Below, piece by piece: positions 18,518 to 27,807 of a stretch of DNA of 32,127 nucleotides. Within the stretch, counting starts at the first letter, position 1, and each line of letters opens with the position of its first letter. The notes beneath the pieces were generated by a model. That model was not told where the DNA came from and made no database searches. It saw nothing but the letters and a program-made list of their open reading frames with translations. Both the position numbers and the translations under genes were made by a program. This DNA comes from Sulfurimonas sp. (GTDB lineage Bacteria; Campylobacterota; Campylobacteria; Campylobacterales; Sulfurimonadaceae), in contig JALWSY010000008.1 in the NCBI GenBank assembly GCA_027083035.1, forward strand, positions 1 to 32,127. The letters are read 5' to 3'.

Positions 18518-19845
18518 AAGTCTATAAACTCCATAAGATAGCAGGAATAAGTGCTGGAGTAATCCTCCTGCTTCTCTCTGTTAGTGGCTTTTTTCTTGAT
18601 CATGAGAAGTGGAGTTTTCTCTACACTACCACTTTTAGTAATACTCCAGCACAAACCCTTCAGTCTGAGCAGCGACTCTTTACAAGTTACTATCAAGATA
18701 AAAAAAATGCGCAACATATCATCGTAGGTTCACATCGTGGTCTATTTGAAAGTTATGATGCAGGGGAGAATTTTTCAAATCTATCAAAACTTCAGATTTT
18801 AGCAATAGTACCTTTTAATAATGAACTCTACCTTGCAACTTCAAATGGAGTCTATACCTATAAAAATGCAGCCCTACAGCAGATTGCACTCGATGGCGAC
18901 TATATTACCTCATTAAGTGTATCAAAAGAGAAAATTGTTGCCGTTGTAGATAAAGCACTTCTTGTAACCATAGATAAAAAAAGGCACAAAGTTTTAAATA
19001 AAACAGTAGTAAAGATAGAGAAAGAACAACTCCAACAAGATATAAAACTCTCGCGTCTTATACGAGACTTGCACTATGGCCGTGGTCTCTTTGATGGAGA
19101 TATATCACTTTTTATCAATGATTATGGTGCTGTTGTACTCACTTTTTTAGCCCTGAGTGGCTACATCATTTGGTTTCTCATCAAACAGAAAAAGCATCCA
19201 AAAGTTGTAAGAAAGCTTATAAAAACCCATGCAAATATGTTTGCCATCATCGCAACATTTCCACTCTTTATACTCGCTATTACAGGTATATTTTTAGATC
19301 ACTCCTCCACTTTGGCAAAATTTATGAAATCTACCACTATTTCGCACACTCTGCTTCCACCCGTTTATGACACCCTGCGAAGTGATATATGGTCGATTGA
19401 TTATGATGGGAAAAGTTATCGAATAGGCAATAGATATGGTATCTATAAAAGTCAAGATTTAAAAGATTGGAAGTTGGAAAACCAAGGTTTTGCATATAAG
19501 ATGATACGAAGAGATGATACACTCTACATAAGTGGCATGGGTGCGCCTAACAGACTCTTGAGAGATGAGAACTACACGCTACTACCAAATACACCCCATA
19601 TGTTTAAAGATATTCTCAAGAAAAACAATACTGTCTCTTACTTCTCTACTATGCAGACAAAATTTAAGACGCCTCACATAGAAGATATCACACTCTACAC
19701 ACTTCTCTTAACACTCCATGATGGTACTTTTTTTAGCTCTTGGTGGATATGGATAAATGACTATGCTGCACTTATGTTGCTAGTACTATCAGTAACAGGA
19801 GTTGTGAGGTGGATTATAAGGAGAAGAAAAAAAGTGAGTAAATAG
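18511..19845 (+). CDS. PepSY-TM-like inner-membrane protein
   Basis: KLHKIAGISAGVILLLLSVSGFFLDHEKW and a second KTHANMFAIIATFPLFILAITGIFLDHSS segment; 7-nt overlap with the TonB receptor. Confidence 0.82.
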   Translation: MVKVYKLHKIAGISAGVILLLLSVSGFFLDHEKWSFLYTTTFSNTPAQTLQSEQRLFTSYYQDKKNAQHIIVGSHRGLFESYDAGENFSNLSKLQILAIVPFNNELYLATSNGVYTYKNAALQQIALDGDYITSLSVSKEKIVAVVDKALLVTIDKKRHKVLNKTVVKIEKEQLQQDIKLSRLIRDLHYGRGLFDGDISLFINDYGAVVLTFLALSGYIIWFLIKQKKHPKVVRKLIKTHANMFAIIATFPLFILAITGIFLDHSSTLAKFMKSTTISHTLLPPVYDTLRSDIWSIDYDGKSYRIGNRYGIYKSQDLKDWKLENQGFAYKMIRRDDTLYISGMGAPNRLLRDENYTLLPNTPHMFKDILKKNNTVSYFSTMQTKFKTPHIEDITLYTLLLTLHDGTFFSSWWIWINDYAALMLLVLSVTGVVRWIIRRRKKVSK

Positions 19846-19865
19846 GCAGAAAGTACTGCCTATTT
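19840..19865. terminator. hairpin AAATAGGCAG-AAAGTA-CTGCCTATTT between convergent genes (copy 2)
   Basis: 10-bp perfect inverted repeat between the PepSY gene (+) and pstS (-). Confidence 0.7.
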
Positions 19866-19876
19866 GCAGGTGGGAT

Positions 19877-20881
19877 TTACTTGATACCTTTTGCTGCCCA
19901 GTATGCTCTGATTTTTGTAACCAAAGTATCTGGAAGTGGTACGAAACCTAGGCTTTTTGCTATCTCTTGTCCATTTACATAACACCAGTCATAAAATTGT
20001 GTCACTTTTTTATTCATCGCAGGCTTCTCTGATGGAAGCAGGATAAAAGTTGCTGCTACTATTGGGTAAGAGTTGGCACCCTTAGGGTCAGCTATCACAG
20101 CGTAAAAATCTTTTTTCGGATCAAGTGAAGCTTTTGCAGCAGCTATTTGGAATGACTTGAGTGTTGGTTTTATAAAGTTCCCCTCACGGTTCTCTATCGT
20201 CGCCATTGCTATGTCATTATTTTTTGCATCAGCATAGTCAATGTAGCCTACAGAGTATTTTGTCTGCTTCAATAGTGCTGCTACACCAGAGTTTGTTTTT
20301 CCACCGATGTGATGATCTCCCGGCCAACTGAGTGATTTCTTTGCGCCATAAGTTTTTCTCCACTTTTTATCTACCTTGCTTAGGAAGTAAGTGAAGTTAT
20401 ATGTAGTCCCCGAACCATCTGCACGGTGTACAAAAGTGAGTTTTTTATGTGGCAATTTTACACCCTTGTTTGCCTCTGCGATAAGTTTATTATCCCAATA
20501 AGCAATAGCTCCCTTTGCAATCCCGACAATAGCTGCACGACTCAGTTTTAACTCACTAACACCCGGCAAGTTATATCCCATAGTGATAGCACCAACTACA
20601 CCCGGAAACTGATAGAGTCCGCTCTTTTTAAGTGCCTTTGGACTCAGTGGCTTATCTGATCCTGCAAAATCAACTGCACGCGCTTTTGCATCTTTGATAC
20701 CCTTAGAAGATCCCTTCTTAATATAATCAATCTTGATACCCGTCTCTTTATTGTATGCTTTTAACCATTTTTGATATACACTATATGGAAATGATGCACC
20801 ACTCCCTTTGATAACTTCACTTGCACTTAAAGATGTAAGTAAAAGCGAACTTGCTAATGCGATTTTTATAACTTTTGTCAT
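19877..20881 (-). CDS. pstS: phosphate ABC transporter substrate-binding protein PstS
   Basis: IKGSGASFPYSVYQKWL, GSSKGIKD, HRADGSGTTYNFTYFLS, SVGYIDYADA. Confidence 0.95.
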   Translation of the reverse strand: MTKVIKIALASSLLLTSLSASEVIKGSGASFPYSVYQKWLKAYNKETGIKIDYIKKGSSKGIKDAKARAVDFAGSDKPLSPKALKKSGLYQFPGVVGAITMGYNLPGVSELKLSRAAIVGIAKGAIAYWDNKLIAEANKGVKLPHKKLTFVHRADGSGTTYNFTYFLSKVDKKWRKTYGAKKSLSWPGDHHIGGKTNSGVAALLKQTKYSVGYIDYADAKNNDIAMATIENREGNFIKPTLKSFQIAAAKASLDPKKDFYAVIADPKGANSYPIVAATFILLPSEKPAMNKKVTQFYDWCYVNGQEIAKSLGFVPLPDTLVTKIRAYWAAKGIK

Positions 20882-20911
20882 TGAATAACCCTTTGTAGTT
20901 TTATTGGCGAA

Positions 20912-20955
20912 AGTATAAACAAAGACGATTTCAGTTTGGTTACATAAAAGTTACC
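20912..20955 (-). promoter_or_regulatory. candidate Pho box (three 11-bp units) plus -10 for pstS
   Basis: Minus strand: GGTAACTTTTA TGTAACCAAAC TGAAATCGTCT TTGTTTATACT; 10 nt from the last unit to TATACT. Confidence 0.6.
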
Positions 20956-20958
20956 GTG

Positions 20959-20991
20959 TGTAATCAACTTGTAATCACTTCGTCATATAAT
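20959..20991 (+). promoter_or_regulatory. candidate Pho box plus -10 for the porin
   Basis: TGTAATCAACT TGTAATCACTTCGTCA TATAAT; 11-bp pitch, then 10 nt, then a perfect -10. Confidence 0.65.
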
Positions 20992-21025
20992 TCGCCAATC
21001 AAAAATTAAACGAGGATTTCAAACT

Positions 21026-22213
21026 ATGAAAAAAATTGTTCTCTCAGCATTAGCTGCACTTACTTTAGGCTCACTCAGCGCAAACGCGAACTCTGTTAAA
21101 CTTTACCAAGATGCAAACGGTCAGGTATTTACATCTGCTGCTGAAGGTCGTACACTTATAAAAGATAAGTCAGTCTCTGTATTTTCAAAAACAGATAAGT
21201 TAAAGTTTAGTGGGCAAACATTTATTGGCTATAAATTTACTAATTTTAAAAATGACAACGGCGTAACTCCATTAGACAATACACAAGGTTTTGAAATTCG
21301 CCGTGGTTATTTTCAACTCAAAGCGTATCTTTTAGATGATCCTAAATCTTATTATCGTGTAACTTTTGACTTAAAAAACAACTCTAGTTTTGATACAAAT
21401 AGTTTAGCAGTTCGTGCAAAATATGCTTACTTAAACTTACATGAAGTGCTTCCAGCTACAAGTCTTGAGATTGGTCTAGCTCACCGTCCTTGGCATGATT
21501 ATGAAGAGCATAATTCATGGCTTTATAGAAGTATTTCAGAAGTTCTTATTGAAAATCACAACTCTGCACATTTAAGTTCATCAGCAGACTATGGTGTTAT
21601 GGCAAAAACAAGAACAAAATTTTTAGATAGTGATATTGGTATATTTAATGGTGAAGGATATCATGGAAAACAAAACTCAAATGGTATGAGTTTAGAGTGG
21701 AGATTTACAGGTCACCTTTTAGGAACTGCGGGTAAACCTGAAAAAAACACTTATTTAGACGCTTCATTCTTTGGTCAGTTAAACCAAAAGCACTCTCATA
21801 ATGCTACAACAAACAATGATGATGATTTACACTTTTATGGTGTGCACACGGTTTTTAATATGCCAGCATTTTTGGCTTCTGCTCAATATGTTACTTCTGA
21901 TAACACATCAACTGATGCAGCACCATCGAAAGGTTCAGGTGATGGTTATAGTGTGAATTTTGAGGGTCGTTTAGGTGCTGAACATCAATATAAAGCTTTT
22001 ATAAAGTATGATAACTGGACACCAGATGCACCTACAGGTACACAAACAAACAGTCGTAAAACTTACATTGCAGGCGCAGCATGGAAAATGAACAAAAATG
22101 TTGAATGGATAGCAAATATTACTCAAAATGATAATGACAACAATGCATATGCTTCTTCTTCAAGTACCGCAAATAGTACAGCCTATATGATTACAACTGA
22201 AATAGGATTCTAA
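21026..22213 (+). CDS. outer-membrane porin, putatively phosphate-selective
   Basis: Signal peptide; beta-barrel FEIRRGYFQLKAYLLDDPKSYYRVTFDL; terminal F; divergent from pstS. Confidence 0.8.
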   Translation: MKKIVLSALAALTLGSLSANANSVKLYQDANGQVFTSAAEGRTLIKDKSVSVFSKTDKLKFSGQTFIGYKFTNFKNDNGVTPLDNTQGFEIRRGYFQLKAYLLDDPKSYYRVTFDLKNNSSFDTNSLAVRAKYAYLNLHEVLPATSLEIGLAHRPWHDYEEHNSWLYRSISEVLIENHNSAHLSSSADYGVMAKTRTKFLDSDIGIFNGEGYHGKQNSNGMSLEWRFTGHLLGTAGKPEKNTYLDASFFGQLNQKHSHNATTNNDDDLHFYGVHTVFNMPAFLASAQYVTSDNTSTDAAPSKGSGDGYSVNFEGRLGAEHQYKAFIKYDNWTPDAPTGTQTNSRKTYIAGAAWKMNKNVEWIANITQNDNDNNAYASSSSTANSTAYMITTEIGF

Positions 22214-22226
22214 GCTTATTTCTTTT

Positions 22227-22252
22227 ACAAAAGCACCGCTTCGTGCTTTTGT
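22227..22252 (+). terminator. perfect 10-bp hairpin after the porin gene
   Basis: acaaaagcac-cgcttc-gtgcttttgt; 3' arm overlaps the pstC Pho box. Confidence 0.65.
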
Positions 22253-22282
22253 AACCTTTATGTAACCAAATTTCTATATTAT
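22250..22282 (+). promoter_or_regulatory. candidate Pho box plus -10 for pstC
   Basis: TGTAACCTTTA TGTAACC, 11-bp pitch; 10 nt after the second unit is TATTAT. Confidence 0.65.
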
Positions 22283-22309
22283 TTCATAATTATTTTAAAT
22301 AGGCTAAAT

Positions 22310-23302
22310 ATGGAAAAAATCTTTCAAAAACTCTCTTTTAGTAGTGCTTCGCTTGTCTTTGTTATTCTACTTGGTATATTTATCACTCTATTTGTAGCTG
22401 CTAAACCGGCTATTGATACATTTGGTCTTGGCTTTATTACAAATCCTGATTGGAACAAAGAGGTTACACTTGAGACTCCAACAACTACTTCAGAGGTAGA
22501 GGTAATAGAGGAAGATGTGTCAGACGATGATGATGCAATGATTGCCGATGAAGATGACATGATGCTTGAAGATGAAGACGATATGATGCTCGATGATGAG
22601 GATGATGAGACCCTCACAAAAACTATCTATGGTGGTCTTGTTCCTATCGTTGGTACACTCCTTACAACCATCATAGCACTCGCATTTGCTCTGCCTATCG
22701 CTATGGGGATTGCAGTTTTTCTCGCTGAAATCGCTCCTAAAAACATCTCTAATATTGTAGGTATCGCTATTGAATTGCTCGCGGCTATCCCTTCCATCAT
22801 CTTTGGAATGTGGGGGCTTTACTACTTTGCACCCATCGTCTCTGATCTTTTTGGTGGGTATCAGGTCTCCCTCTTAACAGCAGGACTTGTTTTAGGTGTT
22901 ATGATTTTACCATTTATGGCAGCAATCACGCGTGATAGTATGAACACCACACCAAATGTTCTCAAAGAGAGTGCCTATGCACTTGGAGCTACAAAGTTTG
23001 AGGTGATTAAAGATATCATCTTTCCCTACTCCAAAGTAGGTATCATCGGCTCTATCATCTTAGCACTTGGTCGCGCACTTGGTGAAACTATGGCTGTTGC
23101 TTTTCTTATCGGTTCCATTTTTGTACTGCCGCAGAAGATTACAGACCCTACTATCTCCATCCCTGTTGCGATGGCAAACAACTTTGGAGAGGCAAGCGGA
23201 CTTGGAGAGAGTGCCTTATTTTACCTTGCACTTATCCTCTTTGTTATCTCTTTTGCCATCATCTCTTTGGCAAAATTTTACTTTCTTAAAAAGGCGAAAT
23301 AG
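22310..23302 (+). CDS. pstC: phosphate ABC transporter permease PstC, with acidic repeat insertion
   Basis: TIYGGLVPIVGTLLTTIIALAFALPIAMGIAVFLAE, EIAPKNI, ALGATKFEVI; DEDDMML repeats between TM1 and TM2. Confidence 0.93.
   Translation: MEKIFQKLSFSSASLVFVILLGIFITLFVAAKPAIDTFGLGFITNPDWNKEVTLETPTTTSEVEVIEEDVSDDDDAMIADEDDMMLEDEDDMMLDDEDDETLTKTIYGGLVPIVGTLLTTIIALAFALPIAMGIAVFLAEIAPKNISNIVGIAIELLAAIPSIIFGMWGLYYFAPIVSDLFGGYQVSLLTAGLVLGVMILPFMAAITRDSMNTTPNVLKESAYALGATKFEVIKDIIFPYSKVGIIGSIILALGRALGETMAVAFLIGSIFVLPQKITDPTISIPVAMANNFGEASGLGESALFYLALILFVISFAIISLAKFYFLKKAK
22544..22615 (+). repeat. three tandem 24-nt units inside pstC
   Basis: Units encode ADEDDMML / EDEDDMML / DDEDDETL. Confidence 0.85.
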
Positions 23303-24105
23303 TGAGACTTCTTGTAAATAAAATATTTTTAGCACTCAGCATCTTCTCTGCGCTTATTGGTTTAGCCTTTTTAGCGTGGATTTTAATCACGCTCTTCTTA
23401 AAAGGACTCAGCTCATTTCACTTTTCACTCTTTTTAAATGACCTTGTAGATGGTGGCCTGCGTAACCTCATCATCGGGCAGTTTATCTTAGCAGGACTCG
23501 CCTCTGCCATAGGTATCCCTCTTGGGATGGCAGCGGGTATCTACATCCAAGAGTATGGTCAAGGCAGATACGCTGCAGCTATTCGTGACTTGAGTGACAT
23601 TATGATGTCAGCTCCCTCTATTGTTATCGGTGCTTTTGTCTATGCCATCATAGTTGTTCCTATGGGTGGCACAAGCGGGTATGCCGGAGCTGTCGCTCTT
23701 GCTATTATGATGATTCCTGTTGTTATCAACACGACTGATAGTATGCTCTCTCTTGTTCCTCGTGAACTTCGAGAAGCGGGGATTGCTCTTGGTGCATCAA
23801 AGTATAAAGTAATCATCGACATCGTTATAAAAGCTGCCAAGGTTGGCATCATGACGGGGATTCTGCTCGCATTTGCCCGTATCATCGGTGAGACAGCACC
23901 CCTGCTCTTTACCTCTGAGACATCAAACTACTTCTCTTTGGATTTAACGGAGTCTTTTCCATCGCTTACAGTTAGTATCTATGACCTTGCAAATGAGCCA
24001 GAGGAGTCAAGTCGTGACCTTGCATGGGCTGCATCATTTATACTTACCGTACTTGTGCTCATCATCAACTTAAGTGGTAGATTTATCACTCGAAATAAAA
24101 AATAA
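23302..24105 (+). CDS. pstA: phosphate ABC transporter permease PstA
   Basis: [46 protein letters not shown] start overlapping the pstC stop (TAGTG). Confidence 0.94.
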   Translation: MRLLVNKIFLALSIFSALIGLAFLAWILITLFLKGLSSFHFSLFLNDLVDGGLRNLIIGQFILAGLASAIGIPLGMAAGIYIQEYGQGRYAAAIRDLSDIMMSAPSIVIGAFVYAIIVVPMGGTSGYAGAVALAIMMIPVVINTTDSMLSLVPRELREAGIALGASKYKVIIDIVIKAAKVGIMTGILLAFARIIGETAPLLFTSETSNYFSLDLTESFPSLTVSIYDLANEPEESSRDLAWAASFILTVLVLIINLSGRFITRNKK

Positions 24106-24116
24106 GGAGACTCTCT

Positions 24117-24896
24117 ATGCCAGTCTTAAATATTAAAAAATTCTCATTTACCTACCCGGGAGTCGATCACCCCTCACTCAAAAATATCAACCTCCCGATA
24201 AAACGCAATGCAATTACGGCACTTATAGGACCGAGTGGTTGTGGAAAATCAACCCTGCTTAGAAGTATGAACCGTATCCATGATCTCTATCCGGGAAACA
24301 AGTATGATGGCAAGATTGAGTTTATCGACAGCAATAAAAATGTCAGTAATATCTTAGATATCAAAAAAGAGAATGAGTTTATAGAACTGCGTCAAAAGAT
24401 TGGTATGATTTTTCAAAAACCAACTCCTTTTCCTATGAGTATCTTCGATAATGTCGCTTATGGACTTAAAATTGCTGGTATTAAAAACAAAACGGAACTC
24501 GCAGACCGTGTAGAAGCAGCACTCAAAGGCTCTGCTCTCTGGAAGGAAGTTCACGACAGACTCGACAAATCAGCAATGGGACTCTCCGGTGGACAGCAGC
24601 AGCGTCTCTGTATCGCGCGTGCAGTTGCAGTAAAACCAGAGGTACTCCTCTTTGATGAGCCAACCTCAGCACTTGACCCCATCTCAACTGGAGCCATCGA
24701 GGAGCTGATAGTTGAGCTGAAAAAAGATGTCAGCATAGCTATTGTCACACACAATATGCAGCAGGCATCGCGTATTAGTGACTATACTGCCTTTATGTAT
24801 CTCGGAGATCTCATAGAGTTTGACAAAACTGAGACTATCTTCTTAAACCCTAAAGAGCAGAAGACAGAAGATTATATTACCGGCCGTTTTGGTTAA
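24117..24896 (+). CDS. pstB: phosphate ABC transporter ATP-binding protein PstB
   Basis: Walker [63 protein letters not shown]. Confidence 0.97.
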   Translation: MPVLNIKKFSFTYPGVDHPSLKNINLPIKRNAITALIGPSGCGKSTLLRSMNRIHDLYPGNKYDGKIEFIDSNKNVSNILDIKKENEFIELRQKIGMIFQKPTPFPMSIFDNVAYGLKIAGIKNKTELADRVEAALKGSALWKEVHDRLDKSAMGLSGGQQQRLCIARAVAVKPEVLLFDEPTSALDPISTGAIEELIVELKKDVSIAIVTHNMQQASRISDYTAFMYLGDLIEFDKTETIFLNPKEQKTEDYITGRFG

Positions 24897-24923
24897 AAAC
24901 AACTTGAAGGAAAAAAAGAAACA

Positions 24924-25583
24924 ATGCTATCAAATTTTCAAACAAATATAAATGAGATAAAATCAAAAATAATGGAGATAGGTGATGGACTGCTCAAAGC
25001 AAACACACTTATCAACTCAGCCATTGCAACCTGTGATGATGCAAAGTTCCAAGAGGCGCGTTCTTACATTAAAAATGTTGGCTCTAAAGCAAATGAGATA
25101 GATAACAACATCATCAAAGTTTTAGCACTCTATGCACCAGAGGCAAAAGATTTGCGTCAGGTGATTGCTTATCTGAAGATAACAAATGAACTCTCTCGTG
25201 CCTGCTCAAACACGCGTAGTTTTATTCGTGGATTTACTACTGTCTGCAATGATGTAGATGTAGAAACCATTAATGAGTATGCCGTACCTATGCAGACCTC
25301 AACAGTCAAAGCGATTAAACTCACTATGAGTATGCTAGAGTGTGATGATGCAGAGGAATTACAAGAGATTTATAATGATGTCCTCATAGAGGAGAGTAAA
25401 ACAGATGATCTCTATGAGATGGTAGAGCGAAACCTCTCCAAGCAGGCTGATGATGTAAAAAACTTCGAGAAGTTTCACAAAATGCTCCGAGCGCTTAGAA
25501 AAAGTGGTAAGATTGCCTCACGCGCTATAAGCATCGCAAACCTTCTTGTCTATGCAAAAGTGGGTGGGAACTTTCATAATTAA
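24924..25583 (+). CDS. phoU: PhoU-like phosphate regulatory protein
   Basis: Two helical PhoU-like halves; position after pstB. Confidence 0.8.
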   Translation: MLSNFQTNINEIKSKIMEIGDGLLKANTLINSAIATCDDAKFQEARSYIKNVGSKANEIDNNIIKVLALYAPEAKDLRQVIAYLKITNELSRACSNTRSFIRGFTTVCNDVDVETINEYAVPMQTSTVKAIKLTMSMLECDDAEELQEIYNDVLIEESKTDDLYEMVERNLSKQADDVKNFEKFHKMLRALRKSGKIASRAISIANLLVYAKVGGNFHN

Positions 25584-25639
25584 TATTTCTCTTAAAGCAT
25601 AGCTGATATAATCATCTTATACTTCCATAGGAGAGTGTA

Positions 25640-26311
25640 GTGAATAAGAGAACTATTCTTATCGTAGATGATGAAGAGGATATATTAGATTTGTTGGATT
25701 ATACTCTTGTGAGTGAGGGGTATGATGTCATTACCTGTGTGAATACTTCCAATATAAGAGATATCCTTGATGAGGAGGATATCTCGCTTATACTTATGGA
25801 TAGAAATCTTCCCGGAGTTGAGGGAAGTATGTTTGTTGAGTCTATTCGCTCTGAGGGGTATAATCAGCCTGTCATCTATGTGAGTGCAAAAAATCTCTCA
25901 GATGATATTGTTGAAGGTTTTGAGCGAGGTGGAGATGACTACATTACAAAGCCCTTTAACATCAACGAACTCAAGGCACGCGTGAAAGCCCTTCTTAGGC
26001 GTACCCAAAAGAGCGAAAATATTTTAAAATATCGTGATATCACCTACAACGCAGCAAATAAAACATTCACCATTGATGCACAAAGCGTAAAACTGACAAC
26101 GCTTGAGCGTGACCTCCTTTTAGAGTTTATAAAAAACCCAAATATTCTACTCTCAAGAGAAGCATTACTTGAGCGTGTTTGGAAAGATAGCTTTAACAAA
26201 CAACTCAAAACTGTCAATGTAGCCATCAAACGGCTCAAAGAGCATATAGACCCCGATGGAAGCAAAAACTACATTCAAGCTGTTCGGGGTGAGGGGTATA
26301 TATTTTGTTAA
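25640..26311 (+). CDS. phoB: OmpR/PhoB-family response regulator
   Basis: ILIVDDEEDILDLLDYTL receiver, KPFNINEL, winged helix ending AVRGEGYIFC; GTG start. Confidence 0.85.
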   Translation: MNKRTILIVDDEEDILDLLDYTLVSEGYDVITCVNTSNIRDILDEEDISLILMDRNLPGVEGSMFVESIRSEGYNQPVIYVSAKNLSDDIVEGFERGGDDYITKPFNINELKARVKALLRRTQKSENILKYRDITYNAANKTFTIDAQSVKLTTLERDLLLEFIKNPNILLSREALLERVWKDSFNKQLKTVNVAIKRLKEHIDPDGSKNYIQAVRGEGYIFC

Positions 26312-27684
26312 AATTTCAGCAGATAGTTCTTCGGAAGGTACTACTTTCCTTCTCCATTTTATTTATCGCACTTGGTGTGATTGTTTACTTTTGGATAAAA
26401 AATTTCTATCTGCAAGAGACAACAAAGTGTTTAAAAAACAATATAGAAGTTATTGCTCTGACTCTTGAGAACAACCCAAATCTTGACCTTTTAGCCCAAG
26501 AGATTAAAAAAAATCTTCATCTTCGACTCACTCTCATAGATATAGATGGAAATATCCTAGCAGAGTCTCATGAAGATAAAACTAAGATGGAAAATCATAA
26601 ATACAGAGATGAAATTCTCCAAGCTAATGATGCAGAGTACGGGTTGAAGATACGACACTCAAAAACAATAAACAAAGACCTTCTTTATGTAGCTAAAAAA
26701 GTTACTACATCCAAACAAACACTCTATATCAGACTCTCTGAAGAGGTAAAAAGCATAAATGCAGAACTTATTTTACTCGCAGAGAAGATATTTGGAGTGC
26801 TTGCCCTCTTCTTTGTTGCTATCTTTATAACTACTTACAGGATGAGTCAAAGGTTAGAGAGTGAAGTACAAAAGATTGTCAACTTTCTCACGGCACTCAC
26901 GAAGAAAAACAAAGAGACATACATCCACTCTACCTACTCTGTAGAGTTTCATAAGATTACTACACTACTCACCAAAGTTTCACAAATACTTGTAAAAAGA
27001 GAGAAACAAAAAACAAAGTTTACAGCAAAACTCCAAAGTTCTAACAAACAAAAAGATGATATCATCTCTGCCATCAGCCATGAGTTTAAAAACCCTATTG
27101 CCGTCATTAATGGCTACTCCCAAACACTCCTTGATGATGCAGATATCAATCCAAACATCCGTCAGAAATTTCTTAAAAAGATTTATAAAAATGGACGCAA
27201 ACTGAGTGAACTCATAGATACCCTTCGTCTCTCTAGTAAGCTTGATAGTGGACAACAGGAGTTGCAGTTTAAAACCATAAACCTCTATGAATTGCTTAGT
27301 GAAATAGTAGAGTCCATAAGTACGAACTACCCCTCTCGAGAAGTAATTATAAAAGGCGATAAAGAGATCACTATAAAAGGAGACAACTCCCTCTTTGGAG
27401 TAGTTCTTACAAACCTTATAGAGAATGCCTTTAAGTATTCGGAAGATGAAGTTGTCGTAGAGTTTGATGCCAACTCTTTGAGTGTCATAGATACAGGTAT
27501 AGGCATCTCAAAGAAAAATTTAGAAAATATTACAAGCAAATTTTATAGAGTAAATGAGAACAGCTGGAACAATTCACTAGGTCTCGGGCTTTTTATAGTC
27601 AGTAACATTCTAACGCTCCATCACTTCAAACTCTCCATTAAAAGTCAAGAGCATAAAGGCTCAACTTTTACTATTATATTTTAA
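26305..27684 (+). CDS. phoR: sensor histidine kinase, PhoR-like
   Basis: Two TM segments, H box AISHEFKNPIAVINGYSQTLL, N box NLIENAFKYS, G boxes DTGIGIS and GLGLFIV; TTG start overlapping phoB. Confidence 0.82.
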   Translation: MLKFQQIVLRKVLLSFSILFIALGVIVYFWIKNFYLQETTKCLKNNIEVIALTLENNPNLDLLAQEIKKNLHLRLTLIDIDGNILAESHEDKTKMENHKYRDEILQANDAEYGLKIRHSKTINKDLLYVAKKVTTSKQTLYIRLSEEVKSINAELILLAEKIFGVLALFFVAIFITTYRMSQRLESEVQKIVNFLTALTKKNKETYIHSTYSVEFHKITTLLTKVSQILVKREKQKTKFTAKLQSSNKQKDDIISAISHEFKNPIAVINGYSQTLLDDADINPNIRQKFLKKIYKNGRKLSELIDTLRLSSKLDSGQQELQFKTINLYELLSEIVESISTNYPSREVIIKGDKEITIKGDNSLFGVVLTNLIENAFKYSEDEVVVEFDANSLSVIDTGIGISKKNLENITSKFYRVNENSWNNSLGLGLFIVSNILTLHHFKLSIKSQEHKGSTFTIIF

Positions 27685-27807
27685 CAGGAAAAATTAAGAT
27701 ATAATTTTTTCCTATAGTTTAACTTCTACCATATATTTTAAGATGTACTTAACCTTTATTTTATTAATATGCTAAAAACAAAGCAGTTAAGGGCATTAAG
27801 GGATATT

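Noticed and set aside
22324-22617. Minus-strand Ser-rich ORF (RVSSSSSSSIISSSSSSIMSSSS...)
   Set aside because: It is the antisense reading of the Asp/Glu/Met repeat in pstC; no RBS and not a credible protein
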